A stretch of DNA of 64,000 bases, from assembly GCA_963751795.1 (NCBI GenBank), contig CAVVVI010000004.1, positions 1,302,001-1,366,000 on the forward strand, written 5' to 3'. This document shows, piece by piece, positions 19,434 through 29,638 of the stretch. The notes under the pieces are model-generated. The model was not told the origin of the DNA. It ran no database searches and saw only the letters and a program-made list of their open reading frames with translations. The first letter of the stretch is position 1. The number at the start of each line of letters is the position of its first letter. Both the position numbers and the translations under genes were made by a program. The stretch is from BOG-908 sp963751795 (GTDB taxonomy: Bacteria > Pseudomonadota > Alphaproteobacteria > Acetobacterales > Acetobacteraceae).

Positions 19434-20222
19434 ATGCGCCACGCCGTCCTCGCTTTCCTGCTGCCCGCTTTGCTGCCCACCGCCGGCACCGCCCAGGCCG
19501 CCACGCTGGCCGGGCACCACGCCGTCTATGTGCTCACGCTCGATCCCTCCAAAACGCAGGAGGTCAGTGCCGCGCATGGCACGATGAGCTTCGACGCGAC
19601 CGACACCTGCGGCGCCTGGGCCACCTCGCAGCACCTCGTCATCGAGTTCACCAACACCAGCGGCCAGGATGTCCATATGGTGTCGGATTACGCCACGCTG
19701 GAAAGCAAGGACGGCACGCATCTGGATTTCCACACGCGGCAAGTGACCGACACGGCCGTCACCTCGCAGCTCGACGGCACCGCCACGCTGGACCGCTCCG
19801 GCGGGCGCGGGCGCGTCGTCTATACTAATCCGCAAAAGACCGAGGCCTTGCTACCCGAGGGCACGCTGCTGCCGATGGCGCACACGAACGCCATCCTGGA
19901 CGCAGCCGCGGCAGGGCGGAAATTCCTCGCCGTGCCGCTGTTCGACGGCACCGGCGCCGATGGCGCGCAGGACACGTTCGTGACAGTGGAGAACTGGCGC
20001 AAGCCGGCGCCCGGCAAGTGGGCGGGCTTGGCCGAGTTGTGGTCCGGCCGGGTGCGCATCGCGTTCTTCGAGCGCAGCAAGGCGGCCGAGACGCCGGATT
20101 ACGAGATTGCGATGACCTATTACGGCAACGGCGTGGCCGACGGGCTCGCGATGAATTTTGGCGAGTTCCAGATGGACGGCCGGCTGGAACAGCTCGATCT
20201 GCACCCGCCCCCGCACTGCTAG
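19434..20222 (+). CDS. eipB: Periplasmic cell-envelope integrity protein EipB (DUF1849)
   Basis: 262-residue exported protein. I chose ATG 19434 because it gives a clean signal peptide (MRHAVLAFLLPALLPTAGTA, cleavage after AQA). The mature protein starts with the family pattern LAGHHAVYVLTL and contains GTMSFDATDTCGAW, LPEGTLLPMAHTNAILDAA and EIAMTYYGNGVADGLAMNFGEF. These match DUF1849/EipB, whose Brucella member is a beta-spiral periplasmic protein held by one disulfide. The two cysteines expected for that disulfide are present (TCGAW and the final residue). It is required for envelope integrity in Brucella; the role here is inferred. Divergent from the alcohol dehydrogenase. Confidence 0.88.
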   Translation: MRHAVLAFLLPALLPTAGTAQAATLAGHHAVYVLTLDPSKTQEVSAAHGTMSFDATDTCGAWATSQHLVIEFTNTSGQDVHMVSDYATLESKDGTHLDFHTRQVTDTAVTSQLDGTATLDRSGGRGRVVYTNPQKTEALLPEGTLLPMAHTNAILDAAAAGRKFLAVPLFDGTGADGAQDTFVTVENWRKPAPGKWAGLAELWSGRVRIAFFERSKAAETPDYEIAMTYYGNGVADGLAMNFGEFQMDGRLEQLDLHPPPHC

Positions 20223-20363
20223 GCCGCCCCTGCGGCGGTCCCGGCCCGATACCTCCAGGTTGAGCACGGGCAAGCCTTGCGCAATCATTGCGTTTGCGGT
20301 ACGCTTTGACGCCGACCACGTTATTGCGCATGGTGCGGCTGCGAATGGTCCGGTCACACACCC

Positions 20364-20642
20364 ATGTCACAGACGAACGCCAACCCGCCCGACCAGGAAC
20401 GCTATAGCCGGCGCCTGAGCGACAAGATCCAGGCCGCCTTCGATCATGCCTGCGACGAAGGCGAGCTGCTGGTCGCCAGCGACCTGCTGGTGACGCTGGA
20501 ACTGGTGCTGCTGCGCGTGGCCCCCAAGCCGGACCGCCGGGAGGCGATCGTGGCGCCGCTGATGGCCTCGCACGAGCGGCTCTGGCATTTGCGGGCCAGC
20601 GAGCCCGGCCAGGCGATGCCGGAAGCCGCCTCCGGGCGCTGA
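20364..20642 (+). CDS. Small hypothetical protein (92 residues)
   Basis: Not recognised. ATG 20364 opens a soluble, helical-looking product: a charged N-terminus (DQERYSRRLSDKIQAAFDHA), a hydrophobic amphipathic middle (ELLVASDLLVTLELVLLRV) and a basic tail. No signal peptide, membrane helix or metal motif is evident. It lies 141 bp after eipB and 58 bp before the ABC exporter on the same strand. The upstream gap contains TTGCGCAATCATTGCGT-like sequence but no promoter I would commit to. Codon use matches neighbours. Confidence 0.6.
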   Translation: MSQTNANPPDQERYSRRLSDKIQAAFDHACDEGELLVASDLLVTLELVLLRVAPKPDRREAIVAPLMASHERLWHLRASEPGQAMPEAASGR

Positions 20643-20700
20643 ACCCGGCCGCCCAGTCTGGCCCCTGACGCGCCCAAGCGGGCATGATACAGCCCGCGCG

Positions 20701-22464
<1,764 letters not shown>

Positions 22465-22528
22465 CGCCGGCCTATGCCGAAATTTTGGCTTCTAAGCCGG
22501 CCTTCACCGCAGTACAGACGCGCCACAT

Positions 22529-22547
22529 TGACCGAACCGATCGGTCA
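22529..22547. promoter_or_regulatory. Palindromic operator candidate upstream of the efflux pair
   Basis: TGACCGA, a 5-nt ACCGA spacer, then TCGGTCA form a 19-bp inverted repeat ending 18 bp before the emrA start codon; a second 10-bp perfect palindrome (ACCGATCGGT, 22536-22545) is nested in it. Such sites are typical of TetR-family repressors controlling efflux genes. No regulator gene is adjacent, so the repressor would be encoded elsewhere. Position next to the ribosome binding region fits repression. Confidence 0.6.
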
Positions 22548-22565
22548 GACAGACGGGACGACACG

Positions 22566-23723
22566 ATGGCCGATGGCGACATCTCCAGGCAGGACGGCAA
22601 GCGGGACGGCCAGAAAGGGGCCGACGACAAGGGCCAGGACGCCCGCAAGCAGGATGAAGCCGACCGCAAGCAGGAGGCCAGGCGCCGGCGCGCACGGCCC
22701 TTCGTGCGCATCGGCATGGTCGTGGTTCTGATCGGCCTGATTCTCGGCGGCATCTACTACTGGCAGTCCACCAAGGACATCGAGACGACCGACGACGCCT
22801 ATACCGACGGCCGCGCCGTCACCATCTCGCCGCGCGTATCCGGCCAGGTCGTCTCGCTCGACGTCAACGACAACGCGTTCGTCCACAAAGGCGACCCGCT
22901 GATCCACATCGACCCGCGGCAATACGAGGCGGCTGCCGAACAGGCGCGCGGCCAGCTGGCCGCCAGCCAGGGCCAGCTCGCCGCCGCCGGCCAGGCCTTC
23001 AACGTGGCCCAGGTGAATTTCCCGGCCCGGCTGCAATCGGCCAAGGCGCAATTGCTCGATGCGCAGGCCAATCTGTTCAAGGCGCAGTCGGATTTCCGCC
23101 GGCAGCAATCCATCCCCCGCGCAGCCACCAGCGGCCAGCAGATCGATTACGCCACCGCCGGACTGCGCAGTGCCGAAGCGCAGGTGGCCAGCGCCCAGGC
23201 TGCCGTGCAGGAAGCCACCCCGGTGAAGCCGAACGTGGCGCAGAGCGGCTCTCAGGTGAAGCAGCTGCAGGGCAACATCACCCAGGCCGACGCCAATCTG
23301 CGCCAGGCGCAGCTGAACCTGGAATGGTGCGTGCTGCGCGCCCCGCAGGATGGCTGGATCACCCGGCGCAATGTCGAACAGGGCAACTACGTCACGCCCG
23401 GCCAGCAGGTGTTCTCCATCGTGGCACCCGAGGTTTGGGTCACCGCCAATTTCAAGGAAAACCAGCTGGCGCGCATCCGGCCGGGCCAGCATGTGCACGT
23501 GACCGTGGATGCCTACCCGTCGCTGAAGCTGGATGGCCATATCGACAGCGTGCAGCTCGGGTCGGGCAGCAAGTTCACCGCCTTTCCGCCGGAGAACGCC
23601 ACCGGCAACTTCGTCAAGATCGTGCAGCGCGTTCCCGTCAAGATCGACATCGACCACGGCCTGGATCCGCAGCTGCCGCTGCCGCTGGGCATTTCCGTCA
23701 ACCCGACGGTGGATCTGAAGTGA
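22566..23723 (+). CDS. EmrA/HlyD-type periplasmic adaptor of an efflux pump
   Basis: 385-residue membrane fusion protein. A highly charged cytoplasmic N-terminus (about 1-45, rich in DGKQ) precedes one membrane helix (about 47-66), then a barrel-sandwich lipoyl half (DAYTDGRAVTISPRVSGQV), a coiled-coil hairpin (about 115-235, repeats of QLAASQ and AQL) and the second lipoyl half (LRAPQDGWITRRNVEQGNYV). It would link the inner-membrane MFS pump to an outer-membrane channel. Translation starts at ATG 22566 right behind the palindromic operator. The MFS partner gene follows after 46 bp. Confidence 0.93.
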   Translation: MADGDISRQDGKRDGQKGADDKGQDARKQDEADRKQEARRRRARPFVRIGMVVVLIGLILGGIYYWQSTKDIETTDDAYTDGRAVTISPRVSGQVVSLDVNDNAFVHKGDPLIHIDPRQYEAAAEQARGQLAASQGQLAAAGQAFNVAQVNFPARLQSAKAQLLDAQANLFKAQSDFRRQQSIPRAATSGQQIDYATAGLRSAEAQVASAQAAVQEATPVKPNVAQSGSQVKQLQGNITQADANLRQAQLNLEWCVLRAPQDGWITRRNVEQGNYVTPGQQVFSIVAPEVWVTANFKENQLARIRPGQHVHVTVDAYPSLKLDGHIDSVQLGSGSKFTAFPPENATGNFVKIVQRVPVKIDIDHGLDPQLPLPLGISVNPTVDLK

Positions 23724-23769
23724 CACGCGCGCGCGGCACACGCGGCCTTCCGCGCGCCGGGTGCCGCCG

Positions 23770-25341
23770 ATGAGCGATACGACGGGGTGGAAGCCGAAAG
23801 GCAATCCCTGGCTGATCGCGGTCGTGGTCACCGTGGCCGCCTTCATGGAGGTGCTCGACACCACCATCGTTAACGTCAGCCTGCCGCATATCGCCGGCAG
23901 TCTGTCGTCGAGCTACGACGACGCGACCTGGGCGCTGACCAGCTACCTGGTCGCCAACGGCATCGTGCTGACCATCAGCGGGTGGCTGTCCGATGTGCTG
24001 GGCCGCAAACGCTATTTCATGATCTGCATCGGCATGTTCACGGTGTGCTCGTTCCTGTGCGGCACCTCCACATCGCTGCCGCAGCTGATCATCTTCAGGC
24101 TTGCACAAGGCTTTTTCGGCGGCGGGCTGCAGCCGAACCAGCAATCCATCATCCTCGACACGTTCGATGCCAGCCAGCGCGGCAAGGCGCTCGGCGTGGT
24201 CGCCGTGGCCACCATCGTGGCGCCGATCATCGGCCCCACGCTGGGCGGCTACATCACCGACAACTACAGCTGGCGCTGGATCTTCTTCATCAACGTGCCG
24301 ATCGGCATCGCCGGGCTGTTCGGCGTGGCCGCCCTCGTCGAGGATCCGCCCTGGGTGCGCAACAAGCGCAGCCGCGGCATCGACTATATCGGCATCGCGC
24401 TGATCACCATGGGGCTCGGCTGCCTGCAGGTCGCACTCGATCGCGGTGAGGACGAGGATTGGTTGGCCTCGCCTTTCATCCGCGTGATGTTCCTGCTGGC
24501 TTTCCTGGGAATCGTCGGCGCCATCGGCTGGCTGCTCACCGCGCGCAAGCCGGTGGTCAACCTGCACGTGATGGGCGACCGCAATTTCGCGCTGGGCACG
24601 CTGTGCATCGCGGCCATGGCGTTCATCCTGTATTCCAGCGCGGTGGTGATCCCGCAATTCGCCCAGCAGGTGGTGGGCTACACCGCCACCCTGGCCGGGC
24701 TGATCCTCTCACCGGGCGGTGTGGTGATCATCGTGCTGATCCCGATCATCACCCGCGTGCTGCCGCTGTTCCCGACCAAATGGCTGATCACCACGGGCTT
24801 CAGCGTCATGGGCTGCGCGCTGCTCTATTCCAGCATCCTGACGCCGGACATGACGTTCCTGCATCTGGCGAAGATTCGCGCCTCGCAGACGCTGGGCCTG
24901 GCATTCATGTTCGTGCCCATCTCGGTAATCGCGTATTCGACGCTACCGCGCGAGCTGAACGGCGACGCGGCTGCGCTTTACACGATGTTCCGCAATGTCA
25001 GCGGCTCGATCGGCATTTCGGTAGCCACCGCGCTGATCACCACGCGCACGCAGGTGCGCGAAGCCTATCTGTCGCGCTGGCTGACGCCGCTGAACCAGCC
25101 TTACAACACCCTGCTGCAGCAGGATCAGGCGGCGCTGCTCAGCATGGGCCACGCTGCCTCCACCACGCGCAGCACCGCGCAGGGACTGATCTACCAGACC
25201 TTCCACCAGCAGGCCTCGGTGCTGGCCTATTCCGACGTGTTCCGCCTCTGCGCGGTGGCCGCGTTCTGCGTGGTGCCGTTCACCCTGCTGCTATCCAAAT
25301 TCAAGCCGGGCAAGGGTGCCAAGCCGGCGGCCGGGCACTAG
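23770..25341 (+). CDS. MFS drug:H+ antiporter, DHA2 (EmrB) type
   Basis: 523-residue, 14-helix transporter. I prefer ATG 23770 to GTG 23761. The first helix carries the family sequence FMEVLDTTIVNVSLPHIAG; the loop 2-3 motif A appears as GWLSDVLGRKRYF; motif C is near APIIGPTLGGYITD. It expels hydrophobic compounds using the proton gradient, together with the adaptor encoded just upstream. No outer-membrane TolC-like gene is present here, so a shared channel is expected. It overlaps the convergent DUF429 gene by 4 bp at the stop codons. Confidence 0.94.
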   Translation: MSDTTGWKPKGNPWLIAVVVTVAAFMEVLDTTIVNVSLPHIAGSLSSSYDDATWALTSYLVANGIVLTISGWLSDVLGRKRYFMICIGMFTVCSFLCGTSTSLPQLIIFRLAQGFFGGGLQPNQQSIILDTFDASQRGKALGVVAVATIVAPIIGPTLGGYITDNYSWRWIFFINVPIGIAGLFGVAALVEDPPWVRNKRSRGIDYIGIALITMGLGCLQVALDRGEDEDWLASPFIRVMFLLAFLGIVGAIGWLLTARKPVVNLHVMGDRNFALGTLCIAAMAFILYSSAVVIPQFAQQVVGYTATLAGLILSPGGVVIIVLIPIITRVLPLFPTKWLITTGFSVMGCALLYSSILTPDMTFLHLAKIRASQTLGLAFMFVPISVIAYSTLPRELNGDAAALYTMFRNVSGSIGISVATALITTRTQVREAYLSRWLTPLNQPYNTLLQQDQAALLSMGHAASTTRSTAQGLIYQTFHQQASVLAYSDVFRLCAVAAFCVVPFTLLLSKFKPGKGAKPAAGH

Positions 25342-26219
25342 CATCCGGCCAGCGGCAGCGCCGTCTGCCCCAGCACCCAGCCTTCCCAGCGCTGGATCCA
25401 GGGATCGTCCGGCGCCGTTCCGGGCCGCCGCCCAATTACGACGCCCAGCACGCAGAGCGCACCGAGCAGGCTGTCCATGCGGTCCTCGCCCGCCTGATCG
25501 GCCCCGAACGCGCCCGCGAGCACCGCGGCATCCGCCGTGGCGCCCAGCCGTTCCATGGCGGCGCGCAAGGCCGGCACGCAACCGGCACGGTCGGCCTGCC
25601 GGCGCTTGCTGCCGCGCAGCGTGATCCCAAGGTGGCGCATGGCTTCGGCGGGGTAGGTTTCGGCCACCGCCACCCGCCCCGGCTGCAGCAGCGACGTGAA
25701 CGCGCCCTCGAACGGCCACAGCAGCGGCGGCTGCAAGGCGGCCAAAGCCGGGCAGATCAACTCGCGCCAGGCCGCGATGGCCGCCTTGCCGGACTGGTTG
25801 GCACCGAGCGTCCAGAACACCGGCGCGCCGGCCGGCCGCTCGGCGGTGGCGCGGTCGCAGGCGCGGCCCAGGGCAGCGGCATCCGGCAGGCCCAGTGCCG
25901 CGGCATGGGACAGCCGTGTCATGCCCGCCACCCCGCGCGCCGGGTAGAACGGCCGCGCCGGCGACACCTCGTCGAGCCGGGCCGCCACGTCGAACAGTGC
26001 TGCCGCCGCGGGCAACGCGCGCAGGAAGGCGGGGAAGTCGGCCGCAGGCACATGGCGCGCGGCATAGGCGCGCGGCAGGCCGAGCGGGCAATCGATGCCG
26101 AACGCCACCGGGCCGCCTTGGGCCCGCGCGCGCAGTCGGGCGAACAGCGTGCCGGGTGCCCCGACCGGCTCGGCGGCGCACACATTCCACCCCGCCGGCC
26201 CGGGCTCGATCACCGTCAT
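25338..26219 (-). CDS. DUF429 family protein
   Basis: 293 residues from ATG 26219; the function of the family is unknown, with an RNase H-like fold predicted. Visible family marks are AFGIDCPLGLP near the start, VAVAETYPAEA in the middle and AGEDRMDSLLGALCVLGVV near the end. The true start is probably upstream: the same frame encodes VVHADWSKHAAKRW just before the ATG, which would form the first strand with its acidic residue. In that frame only a CTG (26273) is available; but GTG 26290, overlapping the stop of the upstream small gene as GTGA, would be in frame if one G were missing from the GG at 26277-26278 region. Convergent with emrB-like gene. Confidence 0.75.
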   Translation of the reverse strand: MTVIEPGPAGWNVCAAEPVGAPGTLFARLRARAQGGPVAFGIDCPLGLPRAYAARHVPAADFPAFLRALPAAAALFDVAARLDEVSPARPFYPARGVAGMTRLSHAAALGLPDAAALGRACDRATAERPAGAPVFWTLGANQSGKAAIAAWRELICPALAALQPPLLWPFEGAFTSLLQPGRVAVAETYPAEAMRHLGITLRGSKRRQADRAGCVPALRAAMERLGATADAAVLAGAFGADQAGEDRMDSLLGALCVLGVVIGRRPGTAPDDPWIQRWEGWVLGQTALPLAGC

Positions 26220-26286
26220 CCAGCGCTTGGCGGCGTGCTTGCTCCAATCCGCATGAACGACGAGCGGGCTCAGCCTGGGCGCCGCG

Positions 26287-26520
26287 TCACAGCGGCTTGT
26301 GGGCGCGATCCAGCAGCCGCTTGATCAGGCCGGGCGGCTTGGCGGGCTTGGCCGCGGCCGCCTTGCGTGCCTTGTCCTCGGCGCGTGCCGCCTCGGTGGC
26401 TTCGCGGTCCTTGATCGCCAGCCATTTGTCCAGCGACATACCCGCCTTGGCGGCGCGCTTGGCCTCGTAGGCGCGCTGGCCGTCGGTCAGCGTGCGGGCG
26501 GTGGTGGGGGGCTTGCTCAT
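26287..26520 (-). CDS. Small lysine- and alanine-rich hypothetical protein (77 residues)
   Basis: Not recognised. ATG 26520 opens a basic, helical product: a short conserved-looking core (DGQRAYEAKRAAKAGMSLDKWLAIKDRE would span residues 13-40; key features are the YEAKRA and LDKWL segments), then an EAARAEDKARKAAAAK helix and a KPPGLIKRLLDRAHKPL tail. No signal peptide or membrane segment. It is followed directly by the DUF429 gene, with which it probably shares a transcript; its stop TGA overlaps a GTG that may be the true DUF429 start. Confidence 0.62.
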   Translation of the reverse strand: MSKPPTTARTLTDGQRAYEAKRAAKAGMSLDKWLAIKDREATEAARAEDKARKAAAAKPAKPPGLIKRLLDRAHKPL

Positions 26521-26593
26521 CGGGAGAGCCTTCTACGGCAGGGATGCCCCGGCGCGGAAGCCCTGTTGCGGTGCGCGCGGAGTGTGGCCACGA

Positions 26594-27370
26594 TCACGGA
26601 CCGTAGCGCCGCAGCAGGCGCGCGCTGAACCAGCCCAGCCCGGCATTGATCGCCAGCCCGGCCGCCGACAGCAGCGCGAGGGCAGCGAACATGCGCGCCG
26701 TCTGCAGCCGGTAGCCGGCTTCCAGGATGCGGAACGCCAGGCCGGACGCAACCCCGCCCGCGCCGGTGACGAACTCGGCCACCACCGCGCCCACCAGCGC
26801 CAACCCGCCCGAGACGCGCAGCCCGGCCAGCACGTACGGCACCGCGGCGGGCAGGCGCAGGCGCGTGATTTCCTGCCAGCGCGAGGCGCCGTTGAGCCGG
26901 AACAGATCCAGCAGTTCCGGCGGGGTCGCCGCAAGCCCGGCCTGGGTGCCGGAGAACACGGGGAAGAACGCCACCACGGTGGCGCACACCACCATGGCGG
27001 CGAACGGATCGCCGATCCACACGATGATGATCGGCGCCACGGCCACCACCGGCGTCACCTGCGCGATCACTGTCCAGGGCTCCAGCGCTGCGCGAGCCCA
27101 GCGGCTGGCCGACATGGCGGCGGCCAGCAGCACGCCCGCCACGCAGGCCAGTGCCAACGCCGCACCGGTGACGGAGAGCGTGGCCACCAGCGCATGCAGC
27201 AGCGTGGGCGCATCGGCGGCGAAAGCCTGCACGATCGCCAGCGGCGAGGGCACGAGATAGGCGGGGATATGGGCCAGCGTGATACCAAGCTGCCACGCCA
27301 CCAGCGCCAGGCCGAACGAGACCAGCGGCAGAGCGGCGGCGCGCAGGCCGGGTGGCACGGCAGCCCGCAT
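26594..27370 (-). CDS. ABC importer permease, NitT/TauT/ThiX-like
   Basis: 258-residue inner-membrane permease with about six helices. ATG 27370 overlaps the ATPase stop as ATGA. The EAA loop that contacts the ATPase is near residues 170-190 (LNGASRWQEITRLRLPAAVPYVLAG, key GASRWQ and LPAAVPY). Together with the two upstream genes it forms a complete importer of the type that carries hydroxymethylpyrimidine thiamin precursors, taurine or nitrate-like solutes. The thiamin-precursor assignment rests on the binding protein. It is the last gene of the three-gene unit. Confidence 0.9.
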   Translation of the reverse strand: MRAAVPPGLRAAALPLVSFGLALVAWQLGITLAHIPAYLVPSPLAIVQAFAADAPTLLHALVATLSVTGAALALACVAGVLLAAAMSASRWARAALEPWTVIAQVTPVVAVAPIIIVWIGDPFAAMVVCATVVAFFPVFSGTQAGLAATPPELLDLFRLNGASRWQEITRLRLPAAVPYVLAGLRVSGGLALVGAVVAEFVTGAGGVASGLAFRILEAGYRLQTARMFAALALLSAAGLAINAGLGWFSARLLRRYGP

Positions 27371-28095
27371 CACTGGTGGAAAGCCGGGCCTTGGGTGGCC
27401 CGTGTCAGGCGGGCGACCTGGTCGGTAAAGGCGCGGCCGGTCCGCGCACCCTGGGTGCCGGGTAGTTCGGCGGCGATGCGGCCGGGCCGCGGCGAGAGCA
27501 CAATGATGCGGCTGGCCAGAGTGGCGGCCTCGTACAGCGAGTGGGTGACGAAGATGGTGGTGCAGCCGAGCTCGCGCGTCAGCGCCAGGCATTGATCCTG
27601 CAGCTGCTGGCGGGTGAACTCGTCGAGGGCGGCGAACGGTTCGTCCATCAGCAGCAGGCGCGGCCGCGAGACGAGCGCCCGGGCGATCGACACGCGCATG
27701 CGCATGCCGCCCGAAAGCGCGCGCGGGCGGGCCTGGGCGAAGGCGGCCAGGCCCACCATCGCCAGCGCATCGGCCGCTAGCGCGGCCGACTGCCGCCCGA
27801 AGCCGCGCAGGCGCAGCGGCAGGGCCACGTTATCCAGCGCGCTCGCCCAGGGCATCAGCACCGGATCCTGGAACACGTATCCCATCTCGCCCGGTGCGGG
27901 CGGGCCCGAGTGCCAGGCGAGCGTGCCGGCGCTGGGCGGCTCCAGCCCCGCGATCAGCCGCAGCAAGGTGGATTTGCCGCAGCCCGATGGGCCCAGCAGC
28001 ACCAGGAACTCGCCGCCCGCCACGCTGAGCGAGACGTCGTCGAGCGCCACGATGCCGCCGGGATAATGGCGGCCGATGCCGGTCAGGGTCAGCAT
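27370..28095 (-). CDS. ABC importer ATPase, NitT/TauT/ThiZ-like
   Basis: 241-residue ATPase with Walker A GPSGCGKST (about 35), Q-loop VFQDPVLMPW, signature ALSGGMRMRVSIARAL and Walker B LLLMDEPFAALDE, followed by VTHSL. All catalytic positions are intact. The family energises uptake of small solutes with the neighbouring permease. It starts 5 bp after the binding-protein gene and overlaps the permease gene by 4 nt, so the three are one operon. Confidence 0.93.
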   Translation of the reverse strand: MLTLTGIGRHYPGGIVALDDVSLSVAGGEFLVLLGPSGCGKSTLLRLIAGLEPPSAGTLAWHSGPPAPGEMGYVFQDPVLMPWASALDNVALPLRLRGFGRQSAALAADALAMVGLAAFAQARPRALSGGMRMRVSIARALVSRPRLLLMDEPFAALDEFTRQQLQDQCLALTRELGCTTIFVTHSLYEAATLASRIIVLSPRPGRIAAELPGTQGARTGRAFTDQVARLTRATQGPAFHQ

Positions 28096-28100
28096 GAAGG

Positions 28101-29162
28101 CTAGGGGACCGGCTTGGGGGCTTTCGGCAGAAATTGCAGCGTGTAGGCCTTCTTGTAATCCAGCCCGCTGGGATAGATGCCGGCCTGCGCCATCGACGCG
28201 AAGAAGCCCTGCCAGCGCGCATCGGTCATGATGCCGATGCCGCCGGTCTCCGCATCGCCGGACTCCACGATGCCATGCGCCCGCAGCGCCTCTCGCCCGT
28301 AATCGAGCAGCGCGTCGGTCATATCCGGGTTGGCCTGCTTGATCAGCGCGTTGCCCGGGCCGGGATCGCTTTCCAGATACGACCGCCAGCCTTCGGCGGT
28401 GGCATCGACAAAGCGCTGCACCAGGCCAGGATTGGAGGCGATCAGAGCGCGGCTGGTGGTGATCAGGCTGGCGTAGCCGGTAAAGCCCGCATCCGAGAGC
28501 AGCAGCACGACAGGATCGAAGCCGGCTTGCTGTTTAACCAGGAAGGGCTCCGACCCGAGATAGCCCTGCTGAACGGCGTGCTTATCAGCCAGGAACGGCG
28601 CCAGGCTGAACGCATAGGGGCGCACCTGATCGTCAGTGTAGCCGAACTTGCTCTTCATGAACGCCCACCAGCCCACGCGGGTGTCGGCGCCGATCATGAT
28701 CGGCTGGCCCTTCAGCGCCAGAAAGCTGTCATTGCCCACGCCCGGATGGGCGATGATCACCGAGGGGTCCTTCTGGAAGATCGCGGCCACGGCAACGAAG
28801 GGCAGGTCTTCGCGGGCGAAGTTCAGGGCGATGAAGCTGTTGCCGGCGATGGTGAAATCCAGCCGGCCGCCGAGCAGCAGCTGCGCCTGATTCACCTGGG
28901 GCCCGCCCTGCCGGATGGTCACGTCCAGCCCGTGCGCCGCGTAGATGCCGCGCGCGATGGCCTGGTAGTAGCCGCCGTACTCCGCCTCGGCCAGCCAATC
29001 GGTGCCGAACGTCACCTTGTCGGCCGCCCAAGCCGGCATCGCCATCGCCCATGCCATCAGCGCGGCGCCGAGCTGCAGCAATCGCCGGGTCGTTCGTTTG
29101 GCCGAAGCAGCGCGGGCTGCGTTGGCGCGGGACAGGACGTCGATCAATGCTACGGACCCCAA
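28101..29162 (-). CDS. ABC importer substrate-binding protein, NMT1/THI5 (ThiY-like)
   Basis: Periplasmic solute-binding protein of 353 residues in the longest form. The mature part starts ADKVTFGTDWLAEAEYGGYYQAIARG and has the NMT1/THI5 hallmarks (GGPQVNQAQLLLGGRLDFTIAG, GADTRVGWWAFMKSKFGY). The family binds pyrimidine precursors of thiamin, so HMP-type uptake is the best guess. No thiamin riboswitch is visible in the short 28-bp divergent gap. The start is unclear: TTG 29162 is longest, while TTG 29147 has a GGGG 9 nt upstream and still gives a signal peptide ending AMPAWA. It heads the three-gene unit. Confidence 0.85.
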   Translation of the reverse strand: MGSVALIDVLSRANAARAASAKRTTRRLLQLGAALMAWAMAMPAWAADKVTFGTDWLAEAEYGGYYQAIARGIYAAHGLDVTIRQGGPQVNQAQLLLGGRLDFTIAGNSFIALNFAREDLPFVAVAAIFQKDPSVIIAHPGVGNDSFLALKGQPIMIGADTRVGWWAFMKSKFGYTDDQVRPYAFSLAPFLADKHAVQQGYLGSEPFLVKQQAGFDPVVLLLSDAGFTGYASLITTSRALIASNPGLVQRFVDATAEGWRSYLESDPGPGNALIKQANPDMTDALLDYGREALRAHGIVESGDAETGGIGIMTDARWQGFFASMAQAGIYPSGLDYKKAYTLQFLPKAPKPVP

Positions 29163-29190
29163 GGACAGGGTGCATTAGGAGCGGCAAGCC

Positions 29191-29523
29191 ATGGCGGACG
29201 CAAGGATCAAGGCCGGGTTGTGGGTGTCGGCCGCCCTGCGGCTGGCCTTCCAGGATGGCCGCGGCGGGGCGGTGCTGCGGCGTGGCGACTCGGATGCCGG
29301 CGGCGTGCTGATCGTGCTGCGCGGCGCCGAAGGGTTGTGCGTGCTCAGCCAGGTGAGCGCCGAGGGCGCGCCGGCGTGGATGCGGGCCACCGGCGCCGCA
29401 CCGGTCAGCCAGGAGGTCGCCGACGCCTATGTGGAGCGCCAGGTAGGCCGCGATCCGGACCTGTGGGTGGTGGAGTTCGACGCGCCGGACTATCAGCCGC
29501 CATTCGAGGGGCGGGTCGTCTAG
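29191..29523 (+). CDS. DUF1491 family protein
   Basis: 110-residue cytoplasmic protein of unknown function found in alphaproteobacteria. Family marks are the start RIKAGLWVSAALRLA, VLRRGDSDAGGVLIV and the end RDPDLWVVEFDAP. ATG 29191 has a GGAG-like AGGAGCGG about 9 nt upstream. It is divergent from the ThiY-like gene with only 28 bp between, so the two promoters must overlap or lie inside the coding regions. Confidence 0.85.
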   Translation: MADARIKAGLWVSAALRLAFQDGRGGAVLRRGDSDAGGVLIVLRGAEGLCVLSQVSAEGAPAWMRATGAAPVSQEVADAYVERQVGRDPDLWVVEFDAPDYQPPFEGRVV

Positions 29524-29638
29524 ATCGTGACCGTTGCTGATAGGCGCACCGGGCATGATCTAGCCTCTTGTTTTGCCGCGTGATTCAAGTTTCGCACTGA
29601 CTCGATGTGAAGCGATCACGCCAGAGGAGTTCGGGGTC

